A DNA stretch of 64,000 nt from Pegea sp. RAD2-039 (taxonomy: Eukaryota > Chordata > Thaliacea > Salpida > Salpidae), in contig JAQGEQ010000332.1 in NCBI GenBank assembly GCA_034620365.1, positions 310,001 to 374,000 of the forward strand, read 5' to 3'. The notes beneath the pieces are model-generated. The model had not been told where the DNA came from and did no database searches. It worked only from the letters and a program-made list of their open reading frames with translations. Shown here in pieces: positions 22,557 through 35,714 of this stretch. The position numbers and the translations under genes are program-made. How positions within the stretch are numbered: the first letter of the stretch is position 1; every line of letters begins with the position of its first letter.

Positions 22557-25500
22557 ATTACATCTTTGTCGGTTTACTTGTTTATTTATTAACGAGTTTT
22601 TCGGTTTAATTGTTTATCGGTTCTTTTGTTAGATGTTTATATCTTTACTTGTTTTGTTATTTAGTTGTTTATCTTTTAATTTGTTTATCTGTAGGTGTTT
22701 ATCTGTTTACTTGTTAAATTGTATGTAGAATGTTTTTCTATCTACTCGGTTATCTATTTACGTTTTATTCTCTTTATTTGTTTATCAGTTTTTTTTACTT
22801 AGTTGTTTAAATGTTTAATTGTTTTTCTGTTTACGTTTTTATCAAATTACTTATTTATCTGTTTACTTGTTTATCAGTTTACTTGTTTATTTGTTTATTT
22901 GTTTACCTGTTCATCTTTACGTGTTTATCTGTACGTGTTTATCTATTTACGTGTTTTCCTGTTTATTTATTTTAATATTATTTTATTAAATATTTTTTGT
23001 CTGTTTAATTGTTTATCAATATACTTGTTTCTCTGTTTATCTGTTTAATTTTTTAAATGCTTGCGTTTTTACGATTTGCGTTTTTACAATTTTGCGTTTT
23101 TACTTGTTAGCATGTTTATCTTCATATCTTTTGGACTGTTTTCTTCTTTATCACTGTACTGGTTATTCTGTAAAGTTGTTTATCTGTTGAAATATTTAAT
23201 TTTTACATATTTGCGTGTTTATGTTTTTACAATTTTTCGATTTTGAGTTTTTACATTGTAGGCGTGTTTATTTTTTTACTTGTTTATCTGATTCATTGTT
23301 TACCTGTTTATCTTTATACTTATGTTTTTCTCTTTAGTTATTTTAATGAAATTTTTGTTTAGGTGTTTATGTGTTTATATATTTACCTGTATACGTGTTT
23401 TTCTAATTAATTGTTTATGTATTAAAGTGTTTTTCGGTTAACTTGTTCAATTGTTTTTTATTGTTTAGATGTTTATGTATTTAATTGTTTATCCATTTAA
23501 TTGGTTTACTTTTTGCATGTTTGTCTATTTACATGTTTATTTAATTACGTGTTTTTTTGGCTTGTTTATTTATTTTTTCTTTGTTTATCTGTTTATTTGT
23601 TTACGTGTTTATCTATTTTTCTGTGGTTTTCAGTTTACTTGTTTAACTGTTTTTTTGTTTAGATGTTTATGTGTTTAGTTGTTTACCTGTATACATGTTT
23701 TTCCAATTACTTGTTTATGTATTTAATTGTTTTTCGGTTTACTTGTTTATTTATTTTTAATTTGTTTAGATGTTTATGTATTTACTTGTTTATCCGTTAA
23801 CTTATTCATTTGTTTACATGTTTACATGTTTATCTGTTTAATTGTTTATATTTGTATTTGTTTAACTGTAGGTGTTTATCTGTTTACTTGTTTACCTGTA
23901 TAGGTGTTTTTCTATCTTCTTGGTTATCTATTTACGTTTTTTTTCTTTATTTGTTTCTCTGTTTTTTTTTTACTTAGTTGTTTATATGTTTATTTGTTTT
24001 TCTGTTTACTTGTTTACTTGTTTATCGGCTTAATTATTTATTGGTTTACTTGTTTATTAGTTTACTTGTTTATTTGTTTACTTGTTCATCTTTACGTGTT
24101 TATCTATACGTGTTTGTTTATTTAAGTGTTTTCCTGTTTATTTATTTAATATTTTTTTATTGAATATTTACCCTTTAAATTGTACTTGTTTCTCTGTTTA
24201 ATTGTTTAATTTTTTAAATGCTTGCGTTTTTACGATTTGCGTTTTTACAATTTTGCGTTTTTACTTGTTAGCATGTTTATCTTCATATCTGTTGGACTGT
24301 TTACTTCTTTATCACTACTGGCTTTTCTGTAAAGTTGTTTATCTAATGAAATATTTAATTTTTACTTTCTTGCGTGTATGCGTTTGTACAATTTTGTGTT
24401 TTTTGGTTTTTACATATTAGGCGTGTTTAGTTGTTTACTTGTTTATCTGATTCATTGTTTACCTGTTGATCTATTTACTTGTGTTTTTCTCTTTATTTAT
24501 TTATATGTTTTTTTGTTTTGTTTAGGTGTTTATGTGTTTATGTGTTTACCTGCATACGTGTTTTTCTAATTAATTGTTTATGTATTAAAGTGTTTTTCGG
24601 TTAACTTGTTCATTTGTTTTCTTTTGTTCAAATGTTTATGTGTTTACTTGTTTATCCGTTTAATTGTTTTACTGTTTACATGTCTGTCTATTTACTTGTA
24701 TATCTAATTTCGTCTTTTTTTGGTTTACTTCTTTATTTATTTTTTCTTCGTTTAGATGTTTATGTGTTTATTTGTTTATCTGTTTATTTGTTTTCGTGTC
24801 TATCTATTTACCTGTGTTTTACGGTTTACTTGTTTAACTGTGTTTTTTTTGTTTAGATGTTTATGTGTTTATTTGTTTACCTATGTACGTGTTTTTCCAT
24901 TTACTTTTTTATCTATTTAAGTGGTTTTTGGTTTACTTGTTTATTCGTTTTTTTTATTAGATGTTTATGTGTTTACTTGTTTATCAGTTTACTTGTTTAT
25001 TTGTTTACTTGTTCATCTTTACGTGTTTTTCTGTACGTGTTTATTTATTTTTGTGTCTTCCCGTTTAATTATTTTAATATTATTTTATTGAATATTTACT
25101 TTTTTATTTGTTTAATTGTTTAACAATGTACTTGTTTCTCTGTTTATCTGTTTAATTGTTTTATTTTTAGGATGCTTGCGTTTTTACGATTTGCGTTTTT
25201 ACAAATTTGCGTTTTTACTTGTTAGCATGTTTATCTGCATATCTGTTGGACTGTTTACTTCTTTATCGCTTTACTGGTTTTTCTGTAAATTTGTTTATCT
25301 GTTGACATCTTTAATTTTTACATATTTGCGTATTTGCGCTTTTATCATTTTCCGTTTTTGGGTTTTTAAATTTTAGGCGTGCTTAGTTGTTTACTTGTTT
25401 ATCTGGTTCATTGTTTAACTGTTTATCTATTTACTTGTGTTTTTCTCTTTAATTATTTCAATGTTTTCTTGTTTAGGTGTTTATGTGTTTATGTGTTTAC

Positions 25501-28500
25501 ATGTTTATCAGTTTACTTGTTTATTTGTTTACTTGTTCATCTTTACGTGTTTATCTGTACGTGTTTATTTATTTAAGTGTTTTCATGTTTATTTAATTTA
25601 ATATTATTTTATTGAATATTTTTTGTCTGTTTAATTGTTTATCAATATACTTGTTTCTCTGTTTATCTGTTTAATTTTTTGAATGCTTGCGTTTTTACGA
25701 TTTGCGTTTTTACAAATTTGCGTTTTTACTTGTTAGCATGTTTATCTGCATATCTGTTGAACTGTTTACTTCTTTATCACTGTATTGGTTTTTCTGTAAA
25801 GTTGTTTATCTGTTGACATATTTAATTTTTAAATATTTGCTTACTTGCGCTTTTATAATTATCTGTTTATGGGTTTTTAAATTTTAGGCGTGCTTAGTTG
25901 TTTACTTGTTTATCTGGTTCATTGTTTAACTGTTTATCTATTTACTTGTGTTTTTCTCTTTAATTATTTCAATGTTTTCTTGTTTAGGTGTTTATGTGTT
26001 TACTTGTTTATCAGTTTACTTGTTTATTTGTTTACTTGTTCATCTTTACGTGTTTATCTGTACGTGTTTATTTATTTAAGTGTTTTCCTGTTTATTTATT
26101 TTAATACTATTTTATTGAATATTTTTTGTCTGTTTAATTGTTTATCAATATACTTGTTTCTCTGTTTACCTGTTTAATTGTTTGAATGCTTGCGTTTTTA
26201 CGATTTGCGTTTTTACAATTTTGCGTTTTTACTTGTTAGCATGTTTATCTGCATATCTGTTGAACTGTTTACTTCTTTATCACTGTACTGGTTTTTCTGT
26301 AAAGTTGTTTATCTGTTGACATATTTAATTTTTAAATATTTGCGTATTTGCGCTTTTACAATTTTCCGTTTTGGGTTTTTACATCTTAGGCGTGTTCATT
26401 TGTTTACTTTTTATCCGTATAGGTGTTTTTCTACTACTTGGTTATCTTTTTACGTTTTTTCTCTTTATTTGTTTATCTGTTTTTTTTTTTATTAAATGTT
26501 TATTTGTTTAATTGTTTATCCGTTTAATTGTTTATATTTTTATTTGTTTATCTGTAGGTGTTTATCTGTTTACTTGTTTACCTGTATAGGTTTTTTTCTA
26601 TCTACTCGGTTATCTATTTACGTTTTTTTCTATTTATTTGTTTATCTGTATTTTTTTACTTAGTTGTTTATATATTTACTTGTTTATCTGTTTACTTGTT
26701 TATCTGTTTACTTGTTTATTTGTTTATTTGTTTACGCGTTCATCTTTACGTGTTTACCTGTACGTGTTTTTTTATTTAGGTGTTTTCCTGTTTATTTATC
26801 TTAATATAATTTTTTTTTGAATATTTAATTTTTTATCTGTTTAATTGTTTATCAATGTACTTATTTCTCTGTTTATCTGTTTAATTTTTTAAATGCTTGC
26901 GTTTGTACGATTTGCGTTTTTACAATTTTGCGTTTTTACCTGTTAGCATGTTTATCTTCATATCTGTTGGACTGTTTTCTTCTTTATCACTGTACTGGTT
27001 TTTCTGTAAATTTGTTTATCTGTTGACATATTTAATTTTTAAATATTTGCTTACTTGCGCTTTTATAATTTTCCGTTTATGGGTTTTTAATCTTTAGGCG
27101 TGCTTAGTTGTTTACTTGTTTATCTGTTTCAATGTTTAACTGTTTATCTATTTACTTGTGTTTTTATCTTTAATTATTTCAATGTTTTCTTGTTTAGGTG
27201 TTTATGTGTTTACTTGTTTATCAGTTTACTTGTTTATTTGTTTACTTGTTCATCTTTACGTGTTTATCTGTACGTGTTTATTTATTTAAGTGTTTTCCTG
27301 TTTATTTATTTTAATACTATTTTATTGAATATTTTTTGTCTGTTTAATTGTTTATCAATATACTTGTTTCTCTGTTTATCTGTTTAATTTTTTGAATGCT
27401 TGCGTTTTTACGATTTGCGTTTTTACAATTTTGCGTTTTTACTTGTTAGCATGTTTATCTGCATATCTGTTGAACTGTTTACTTCTTTATCACTGTACTG
27501 GTTTTTCTGTAAAGTTGTTTATCTGTTGACATATTTAATTTTTAAATATTTGCGTATTTGCGCTTTTACAATTTTCCGTTTTGGGTTTTTACATCTTAGG
27601 CGTGTTCATTTGTTTACTTTTTATCTGTATAGATGTTTTTCTACTACTTGGTTATCTTTTTACGTTTTTTCTCTTTATTTGTTTATCTGTTTTTTTTTTT
27701 ATTAAATGTTTATTTGTTTAATTGTTTATCCGTTTAATTGTTTATATTTTTATTTGTTTATCTGTAGGTGTTTATCTGTTTACTTGTTTACCTGTATAGG
27801 TTTTTTTCTATCTACTCGGTTATCTATTTACGTTTTTTTTCTATTTATTTGTTTATCTGTATTTTTTTACTTAGTTGTTTATATATTTACTTGTTTATCT
27901 GTTTACTTGTTTATTTGTTTACGCGTTCATCTTTACGTGTTTACCTGTACGTGTTTTTTTATTTAGGTGTTTTCCTGTTTATTTATTTTAATATAATTTT
28001 TTTTTGAATATTTAATTTTCTGTCTGTTTAATTGTTTATCAATGTACTTATTTCTCTGTTTATCTGTTTAATTTTTTAAATGCTTGCGTTTGTACGATTT
28101 GCGTTTTTACAATTTTGCGGTTTTACTTGTTAGCATGTTTATTTTCATATCTGTTGGACTGTTTTCTTCTTTATCACTGTATTGGTTTTTCTATAAATTT
28201 GTTTATCTGTTGACATATTTAATTTTTAAATATTTGCTTATTTGCGCTTTTATAATTATCCGTTTTTGGGTTTTTAAATTTTAGGCGTGCTTAGTTGTTT
28301 ACTTGTTTATCTGATTCCTTGTTTACCTATTTATCTATTTACTTGTTGTTTTCTCTTTACTTATTTATATGTTTTTTTGTTTTGTTTAGGTGTTTATATG
28401 TTTACCTGTATACGTGTTTTTCTAATTAATTGCTTTTGTATTAAAGTGTTTTTCGGTTTAATTGTTCAATTTTTTTTTCGTTTAGATGTTTATGTCTTTA

Positions 28501-29222
28501 ATTGTTTATCCGTTTAATTGTTTTACTTTTTGCATGGTTGTCTATTTACTTGTTTATCTAATTACGTGTTTTTTTGGTTTGCTTGTTTATTTATTTTTTT
28601 TTGTTTAGATATTTTGGTAATTTCTTATTTATCTGTTTACTTGTTTATCTGTTTTCTTATTTATCTTTTTACTTGTTTATCTGTCTACTTGTTTATTTGT
28701 TTACCTCTTTACGTGTTTATTTATTTAGATGTTTTCCTGTTTATTTTTTTGTTCGTTAATTTGTTTAAATTTTTACTTTTCATCTGTTTAGTTGTTTGTC
28801 TGATTAATTGTTTATCAGTATACTTGTTTCTCTGTTTATATTTTTAGTTTTTTACTTTTTTGTATGATTGCGTTTTTATGATTTACGTTTTTACAATTTT
28901 GCGTTTTTACTTGTTAACATGTTTATCTGCATATCTGTTGGACTGTTTACTTCTTTATCACTGTTCTGGTTTTTCTGTAAAGTTGTTTATCTGTTGACAT
29001 TTTTAATTTTTACCTATTTGCGCGTTTACTTGTTAGCATATTTATTTGCATATTTGTTTTACTGTTAACTTGATTATTGGTGTAATGGTTTTTCTGTAAA
29101 TTTGTTTATCTGTTGACATATTTACTTGCTTACATGTTTGCGTTTTTGTATTTTTTTGTAATAGGCGTGTTTATCTGATTAATTGTTTATCTGTTTACTT
29201 GTTAATCAGTTTTTTTAACTTT
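22557..29222. repeat. Satellite-like array, copy 2 (one ~716-bp interval shorter)
   Basis: Same units as array 1. TTGCGTTTTTAC marker modules lie near 23059, 24219, 25173, 25684, 26187, 26894, 27397, 28081 and 28868: nine against ten in array 1. After the marker at 25173 the spacings are 511, 503, 707, 503, 684 and 787; array 1 has 510, 716, 503, 685, 503, 684 and 803. Loss of a single ~716-bp interval explains the ~718-bp difference and points to unequal exchange or replication slippage after duplication. Confidence 0.92.
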
Positions 29223-29950
29223 TAATTATATAAAAAATAAATTTTTTGAAAAAATTTTTGTAACTGATTTCTTAAAGTAAAAAAGTTATCACTAAATAAA
29301 TTAAATTGAATTATTTCTCCTTGTTAATTTTAAGAATTTTAAAAATTTGTTAAATTTATATTCATTAGTTTATTAGTTTATTATAAATAATTATTAGTAA
29401 ATACAATAGAAAAACTGCTTGGTTTGCCATGAGGTCAATTCAAGATCAAAAATGATATATTATTAAGAAGTTTTGTTTAAGGTTACTCTTTGAGAAATAA
29501 AATTTGATAAAAAAATATCAAAATAGAAAGCAAACTATAATCTAAAGATAAACTCATGAAAATATTTTATTTTTGAACACAATGATAATATAGATATAAA
29601 ATAATCAAGTTCACTGTATAAACCTAACCCAATCAAAATCAAAACTGTAATCCAAATTCTTGAAATTTATCTTAATTTGGCGTTTTATAGAAAATGAATA
29701 GAAATAAATACGACAATAATTTGAGGTTTTAATAATAATAATTTTAATATTTTTTAATAATAATTTTAATCAAACATTAATAATGTCAAAAATAATAACA
29801 GCTGATTTTACAAATAATAAAATAAAATGTATAAGGTATCTTGTTGGTTTAAGATGAATAAAGGTTTTTATCTTGTAAAATTATGGAGAGCTTTTTTAAA
29901 CCGTTTTAATTACTGATATCTGAGGAAATTTTATTTTTTTTATTGATGCT
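29223..29950. other. AT-rich spacer (copy of 7441-8160)
   Basis: Nearly identical to the copy 1 spacer with scattered substitutions. No gene seen. Confidence 0.6.
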
Positions 29951-30655
29951 GAATAATACATTTATTTATTTATTACAATGAATGCAAAGGAGGGTACCGA
30001 AAGAGAGTTCCTCTCACTAGCCTACATTCTCACAAATAACATATATTTAATACAAAGTATAGAAAGTAACAGATGTAAAACATGGTATTTCAATAGCACT
30101 CAAAGCATATAACTGTGAAAAATTACATGGAATGTTAAAAATGTATAAAAGGAAAAAAATCACAGTTTAGAAATAACAATGTTGGCAATATTATAACGGA
30201 TCAAATTCTGCTTGAACAACGTGAGCGACTTCGATATGGCAATGTTTGATGGCAGCTGGTTCCATATACTAATTGTGCGAAATGAGAAAAAATTTGCTAT
30301 AACCGATGTACCAGGTGATATTGGCTTATTAAGGTGTAATGGTTGTCGTTTGAGCAGAGATAACTTGAAGGAAGGACTAATGGAAAAGAGATAATCAAAC
30401 TGAAGGCCAATTAAATTGTAGATAATTTAAAAAATAAGAATTAAGTCGTATTTTATCTGTCAAATTTCTAAAGTATCTATATTGAAGAAACTGAGACGAT
30501 GTTTATAACTATCATAATTAATATTAAGTTTTCTTCATACTAATCTCGTAAATGTGGCCTGAACACACTCGATTTGTTAATATCACTAGCTTGATATGGC
30601 ATCCATTCACTAACATTGTATTGAAGAATACATAAGTGCATTATAAAAATAGATG
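29950..30655 (-). mobile_element. 5'-truncated LINE 3' end (copy of 8165-8870)
   Basis: Same truncation point and tail as the copy 1 element, so the insertion predates the duplication. The 60-codon plus-strand frame at 30212 is antisense RT. Confidence 0.8.
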
Positions 30656-31990
30656 GTTTGTAACGAGTGATGAAAAGATGAGTTTTATAAGCATTTTTAC
30701 TAGATAAAAAAGTTATATAGAATTGTGGTCATCTTAAATTTTATTTCAATTTGATTTTACTTTTTAACCGTTTGGTGGAACAAGGAGCACCCGTTACAAA
30801 ATCAATGATTCTGTTTGTTCAAATTGTCTTCATGCTGCAAATAAGCTGAAATTTGTTTCTAGTCAAAATATTTCCATAAAGAAATGCTAGAGCAGCTAGA
30901 AGGCTAGTAGTATTCAGAAGTTTGCGTGGCTTCTCACAAATTTAAAGTTAAATCAGATGAATATTAGTTTCAAGACAGGGTTTAGCATAGAACCTCATAT
31001 TTTAAATCAGAAACAGAAATACTTTGCTCATAAATCAGTATGCATCTCTATTTTGTATCTTGTAGATTTTTTATTCCAGGTGTTTTGTTGTTTCATACAA
31101 AGAGAGAATGAACAAAATGGTACAATGTTTTAAAATCTTTTCTTTTCGTTTTCTTGTTTGATTCCATTTTGAGAGATGACAATGAGTTCTAGCAATCAAC
31201 GATCTGTTTTTAATATTAATAGATGTATATCCTTAATAAAGATTATTACTAATTTAACAATAGTTTAAATAACTAATTTTAAGTCGTGGTAGTTTTAATA
31301 ATAGTTTACAACAATATTATTTATCAAATGTAACATGCCACAGTTTTTTTCAAAAAATTTATTTTTAAGATCGAATTTTGAGCAATATCTACAAAAACTT
31401 TTCCATCTATAATAAAAACATTGTTGTTTACAATATTTTTTGTCGTAAAGCAGAGATTAAGTAAATAAAAATGTTCTTATAAAAACTTTATTTTTGAACA
31501 TTGTTTTTAGAGATATATTTGAGTGTTCTTTATTGAAAAAGATGAAAACTTATATTGATAAATTTCATTAATTAAAGTCTTAATTTAAGCAATCCGATTT
31601 AATCTATCTTTTGAAAATGAGATATGCAAGTCAACTTGAAAGAAAAAAATTTATAAGGTAAATGTAAATGTGTATTAACATAAATTCGTCTAGGATTAAA
31701 GGTTTTTTGGCTAAAGAACTTTGTTATTGATCAGCAAGTTAATTTATTTTCTTTATCAAATCTAAAAAATAGAACTTTAGAAATGAGAACTTTAACTTTA
31801 AAATTTGGAAGATAAAAATTTTGTTTTCAGTTTTAATTTTATCATTTGATTTAATCTATTTTTACTTTTTTTTAAATTCATTTTAAAATTTTTAGCAGTA
31901 AATCTAATCATTTAAAACTATTATTAGATCTTTTTCTTAAGTTTCCTTTTTTAGAAATTTTTTTTTAACTTTCTTTTTTTCTGGTATTCC
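30656..31990. other. Spacer (copy of 8871-10205)
   Basis: Duplicated AT-rich DNA with a few per cent of differences; no gene identified. Confidence 0.5.
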
Positions 31991-32572
31991 ATGCCTATGG
32001 TTGTAGGCAAATGTTTTGATTTTATTTTGTTGAAGAGTATCCAGAAAATGTCTTTAATAAGGATGGATAAAAAGGTTTTTGAAAATAATACAAAATCTGA
32101 GCAATTAAAAGATTGGAAGATAAGACATAGTAGAATAAAGTTAGAAAAGTTTTTTGAAGTTCATTCTAGTATGCAAGATGTTGTGTATGGTTGCGAAAAT
32201 GGAAGCAAAGGATTCCGTATAAAGACAACCATTAGAATTATTGCAGGTAATACTTTAAAATATGAAGTGTTTATTCGTGTTACGTACGGTGAACAGTTCA
32301 ACTTTGTTGATAAAAATAATATAGAGAGAACGACCATATATGTTGGTACAGCAAATAAGTTTCGCTTGGAAACTAAGGATGACGTCATCGTTGGATTTAC
32401 TGGTTTTATAAGTAATCAACTTGGTTCCATTGAGTCAATATAGAGTTACGCTCTTACTTTAAATGATCTTCAATTAAGAAATTTAGTTATTTTTACAATG
32501 GAGTCATTAGAAACGTTCTTCAAAAATAAGTCTTCTCACGATCAAGTTGGATTACCTCAGATTGTTTACTGA
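31991..32572 (+). pseudogene. Second copy of the 193-aa gene, with a nonsense codon
   Basis: Aligned codon for codon with 10206-10787. A CAG Gln codon has become TAG at 32441-32443, after codon 150, just past the GFTGFISNQLGSIESI segment. The frame stays open beyond it to the same TGA at 32570-32572. Other changes include Glu to Ala, Ser to Asn, Ile to Thr, Gln to Glu and Cys to Arg, so several replacements accompany the stop. A 150-aa product lacking the last ~43 residues is possible, but I read it as a decaying duplicate. Confidence 0.75.
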
Positions 32573-34329
32573 TCACATGATGGCGAATAAGTAAACTTGT
32601 TTTCAATGTTTTCATTTCTTCGCTAATCTTTCACTATCCTTTCGTGGCAATATTAATTTTCAAAATTAAAATAATAACTTTGCTAGAGCTGTCTATAAAG
32701 CTTATATATCTTTCTATTTAAATCTCAATTAAGAAATAATTTAAAGTTTATCACTTTATCTACAACACTAAACACTTGAATAAGTTAAGTACAAACGTTT
32801 GTAATATTCTTACATTCTATCTCATTTAAAAGCTTTGAACATCTTAGTAAGCTTATTCTATCTCCAGAAGATTGTGTCTCTGCTGCTAATTAAAAGGTTT
32901 TATGTTTCATGACAAACAATTTTTTCTGTAATGATAAAAGTAAAAATGAAACTGTTTTAAACTTGTTGTGATTATGGTTAAGTTAATTTAATGTTAACAT
33001 CCATAAGTGCTTCAGTATAGAAAAGTTTAATGGTGTTATTAATTTTATTCTATATTATCTGACGATAATGTCCAAAATTAATAAATTTATTTACTAGTTT
33101 AGAAACCATCTTTGGCGCAAGCAACCTAATAAATTTCTAATTGAGAATATTCTTGTGAATTTTCAAATAATGAAATAAACCATAGAATAGAGTGAAAAGA
33201 AACAAAAGTAAGTTATTATTCAGAAAATTGTATTTATCATCCTCATAAAACAATTAGTACTAACAAGATGAAATAAGTATTTTCAACAACCTACAGAGTC
33301 AGTGAACTTCTTTAATCTGCTATTTAATTTAAATTGTCCAAGCTTAGTTTTATTGAGCTGATTAACATTAAAAATCTCAAATTATTCCAAATGAAGTTAA
33401 TTTAAACTAATTTTCTACGAAAGAAAAAAAATTAACTTTGCAGCCACCTAATCAGAACCAACTTTTTGATTGTGAATTTTTTTAGATTAATATGTAAATT
33501 AAACCGTAAGTCAACATAACTATTTGATAGAACAGAATACCTAACTAAAGTTGTTAAGTAAAAGTCTAATTACTTTTAGTTTAAGTTATTAGTTTAGTTT
33601 TAGCATTACCGCTGCTTTTTTACTAATAACTTCACAAATTATAAAACCAAAGAACTGTATCTAACTTTTAAAGTTTTAATAACTGGAGTTTCTCTATAAA
33701 TATCAAATAATTGATTACGTTAGTCTACGCTGAAATAGATATTACCTTAAAAATAATTTGTTATCAAAAAAACTTTAGAAAAATGACTGGAAAAATATCA
33801 ATATGATTGTATTTTTAATGAGTTAGATATTTTAATTCCAAGATTTTTTAAAGTTATTATTAAAAAAAATGCAGTCTAATTTGTATAAATTTTTACCAGA
33901 ATTAAATTGCGCGAAAAATATTAAAGACTAGAAAGCAGTGCTGTCCAACTTAAAAATCTGATATCTAAGAAATCTAACATAAATTGAATTAAAAAATTAT
34001 TCTAAACGTTACTTCAAAAATCTATTTTTCACACTTTTAAGAAATTTAATCAGCATGTAATCAATAATATCAGTATCTAATTAACAAAAACAAAAAAAAT
34101 TTTAGAGTTTAAGAAATCACTTTTATAAATAGGTGAATCTTTTATTCTACATTATGGCATAAAAACGTGTTACTTTTCAATGAAAAAACTCTTTCTTTTA
34201 AAAAAAACTATCAACCAAACGTTGTAGTTGTTTAGAGAAAAGATAAAGAATTATACTTCATTAAATAAGAAACATTGGAAAAATGTTTTTTTTAAACTAA
34301 ATCAAAATTTATCGTAGAGAAAGGCAATC
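32573..34329. other. Spacer (copy of 10788-12543)
   Basis: Duplicated AT-rich DNA; no gene seen. Confidence 0.55.
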
Positions 34330-34538
34330 TACTTATTGACTAAAAACAGGACTTTGGAGCAGTTTAGAAACAGATGGTCTTTCAGACTCCTTTATTTTAA
34401 AGCAGGAACTGACAAAAATTGATTATATCTTTATCTTTAGAAACAAAGTGTAAAACACTACTACAGTCTTTCTGCGTCCGATCATTTTTTAAGAGTTTGT
34501 TCTGGAATTTTCTAGAAGAATAAAGGCGATAAAAAGCC
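34330..34538 (-). pseudogene. Truncated 3' end of the pseudokinase gene
   Basis: Corresponds to 12541-12747, the last ~68 codons (C-lobe end) of the kinase-like gene. It carries an extra base in the run near 34417 and other changes that shift the frame. It is cut at 34538 by the duplication breakpoint, so no kinase core is present. Confidence 0.85.
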
Positions 34539-34539
34539 T

Positions 34540-34640
34540 TATTTCCAGCTTCATATAAAAATTTTCAACAAACTCTAAACTGTCATCATCTCAATTCATC
34601 TTCTGAAGACATAACTGCTCCCAAAACGTAAGATCTTTTG
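34540..34640 (+). pseudogene. Exon-like block repeated at 41988-42075
   Basis: A 3' splice site (ATTTCCAG, exon from 34549) and a 5' splice site (AAAAC|GTAAGA, exon to 34627) frame a Ser-rich open stretch containing LNSSSEDITAP. The same block, with the same acceptor, lies at 41994-42075, where it is cut by a LINE. This indicates a duplicated host exon, protein unrecognised. Confidence 0.5.
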
Positions 34641-35017
34641 TTGTAAAAACTTTTATTTGTTAAATTTCAAAAGCTACCTACTTATATAGTTTAATCTAAT
34701 CAAATTCTAATTAACAGAACAAAACATTTTTAAATAAATTTTTTTTAACTTTTCAATACAAGATAAAACTTAAAGATATGGAAGTTGGTGGATTGATTGT
34801 GTTGATTAAATATCAAGCTTTCAAAATTGTCAATTCGAAATCAAATCTTTCATTTTAGTCGTTCAAAGCAACAAGTCGTTTTTCTGATGATTTCAAAAAT
34901 TTCAAAATCATATTTGCTGTAACCAATCACAACAAAGAGATCTCTTTCAACCAATCAGGTAGCAGCATTTAGTTAAAACCTTATTTAAAAATCTTTTTAA
35001 ATCAATTTTTCTTCAAG

Positions 35018-35168
35018 AAAACTGCTGATGTGGCTCGACTTCAAGACTTTTATTGTTTCAAAACTACTTTTGAAAACGATGGAACTAAACAAGCTACTTC
35101 TAATCTTCGGGAATTTTTAAATCACTCAAACGTAACGAACAAAAATCGTCCAATCACAGACAAAGCTG
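35018..35168 (+). other. Candidate coding exon, unrecognised
   Basis: An open stretch of 50 codons plus 1 nt between TTCTTCAAG|AAA and GCTG|GTAAGT. It encodes a polar sequence including LQDFYCFKTTFENDGTKQAT and ending ...RPITDKA. Composition is clearly less AT-rich at codon positions 1 and 2 than the flanks, which suggests real coding. I do not recognise the protein; its neighbours are decayed coiled-coil exons. Confidence 0.45.
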
Positions 35169-35714
35169 GTAAGTTTACATTTTGTCTCAAACCTTTGTTA
35201 TAAACTTGTTGATAATTTTTTATTCTTTAAAGATATTTATATTTCAGATATTTTGAAGCTGAAAGCGTCAGAAGCAAATTGAAGCTCTTTATTCTTCCTT
35301 TATTTAGTTGTAGATGTCTTTCTTTCAATTTTATAACATTTCTATCTAGATAAAAGTTTGCTAACAATTTGTAAAATTTTGTTTACTTCCAATTCGTTTT
35401 TTAGATGCAAATAAAAATTAAAATTGTAAAACTGGTTTTAATGCTAAACATTTAACTAAGTTTGTAAGATTTTTTTGTAGAAACTGTTAGATGCTCATTA
35501 GACTAAAATGGAAATATTTCTGTTTCATATTATGTCAAAATTCAATCTTAAATAAAAAGTGACGTTTCATAAAATAACGTTTAAATAAAAAGATTTTCTA
35601 TTTAGGGAGAGAAAGTGCGACAGGCGATAATCGTAAATTTTACAAACTAAAGATTATATAATTTATAAGAAATGTATTACTAATTTCTACTTAAGAATAT
35701 AAAGTGTCTTATCT

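Larger units (their letters stand above)
22503..34538. repeat. Segmental duplication, copy 2
   Basis: Direct repeat of 1-12747. It contains the shortened array, LINE fragment, 193-aa gene relic and pseudokinase 3' fragment. It ends at 34538, ten bases before the 3' splice site of an unrelated exon (34549). Confidence 0.95.

Noticed and set aside
32161-32388. Minus-strand 75-codon frame inside the 193-aa gene relic.
   Set aside because: Shadow of the plus-strand coding frame; absent as an ORF of that kind from the intact copy.
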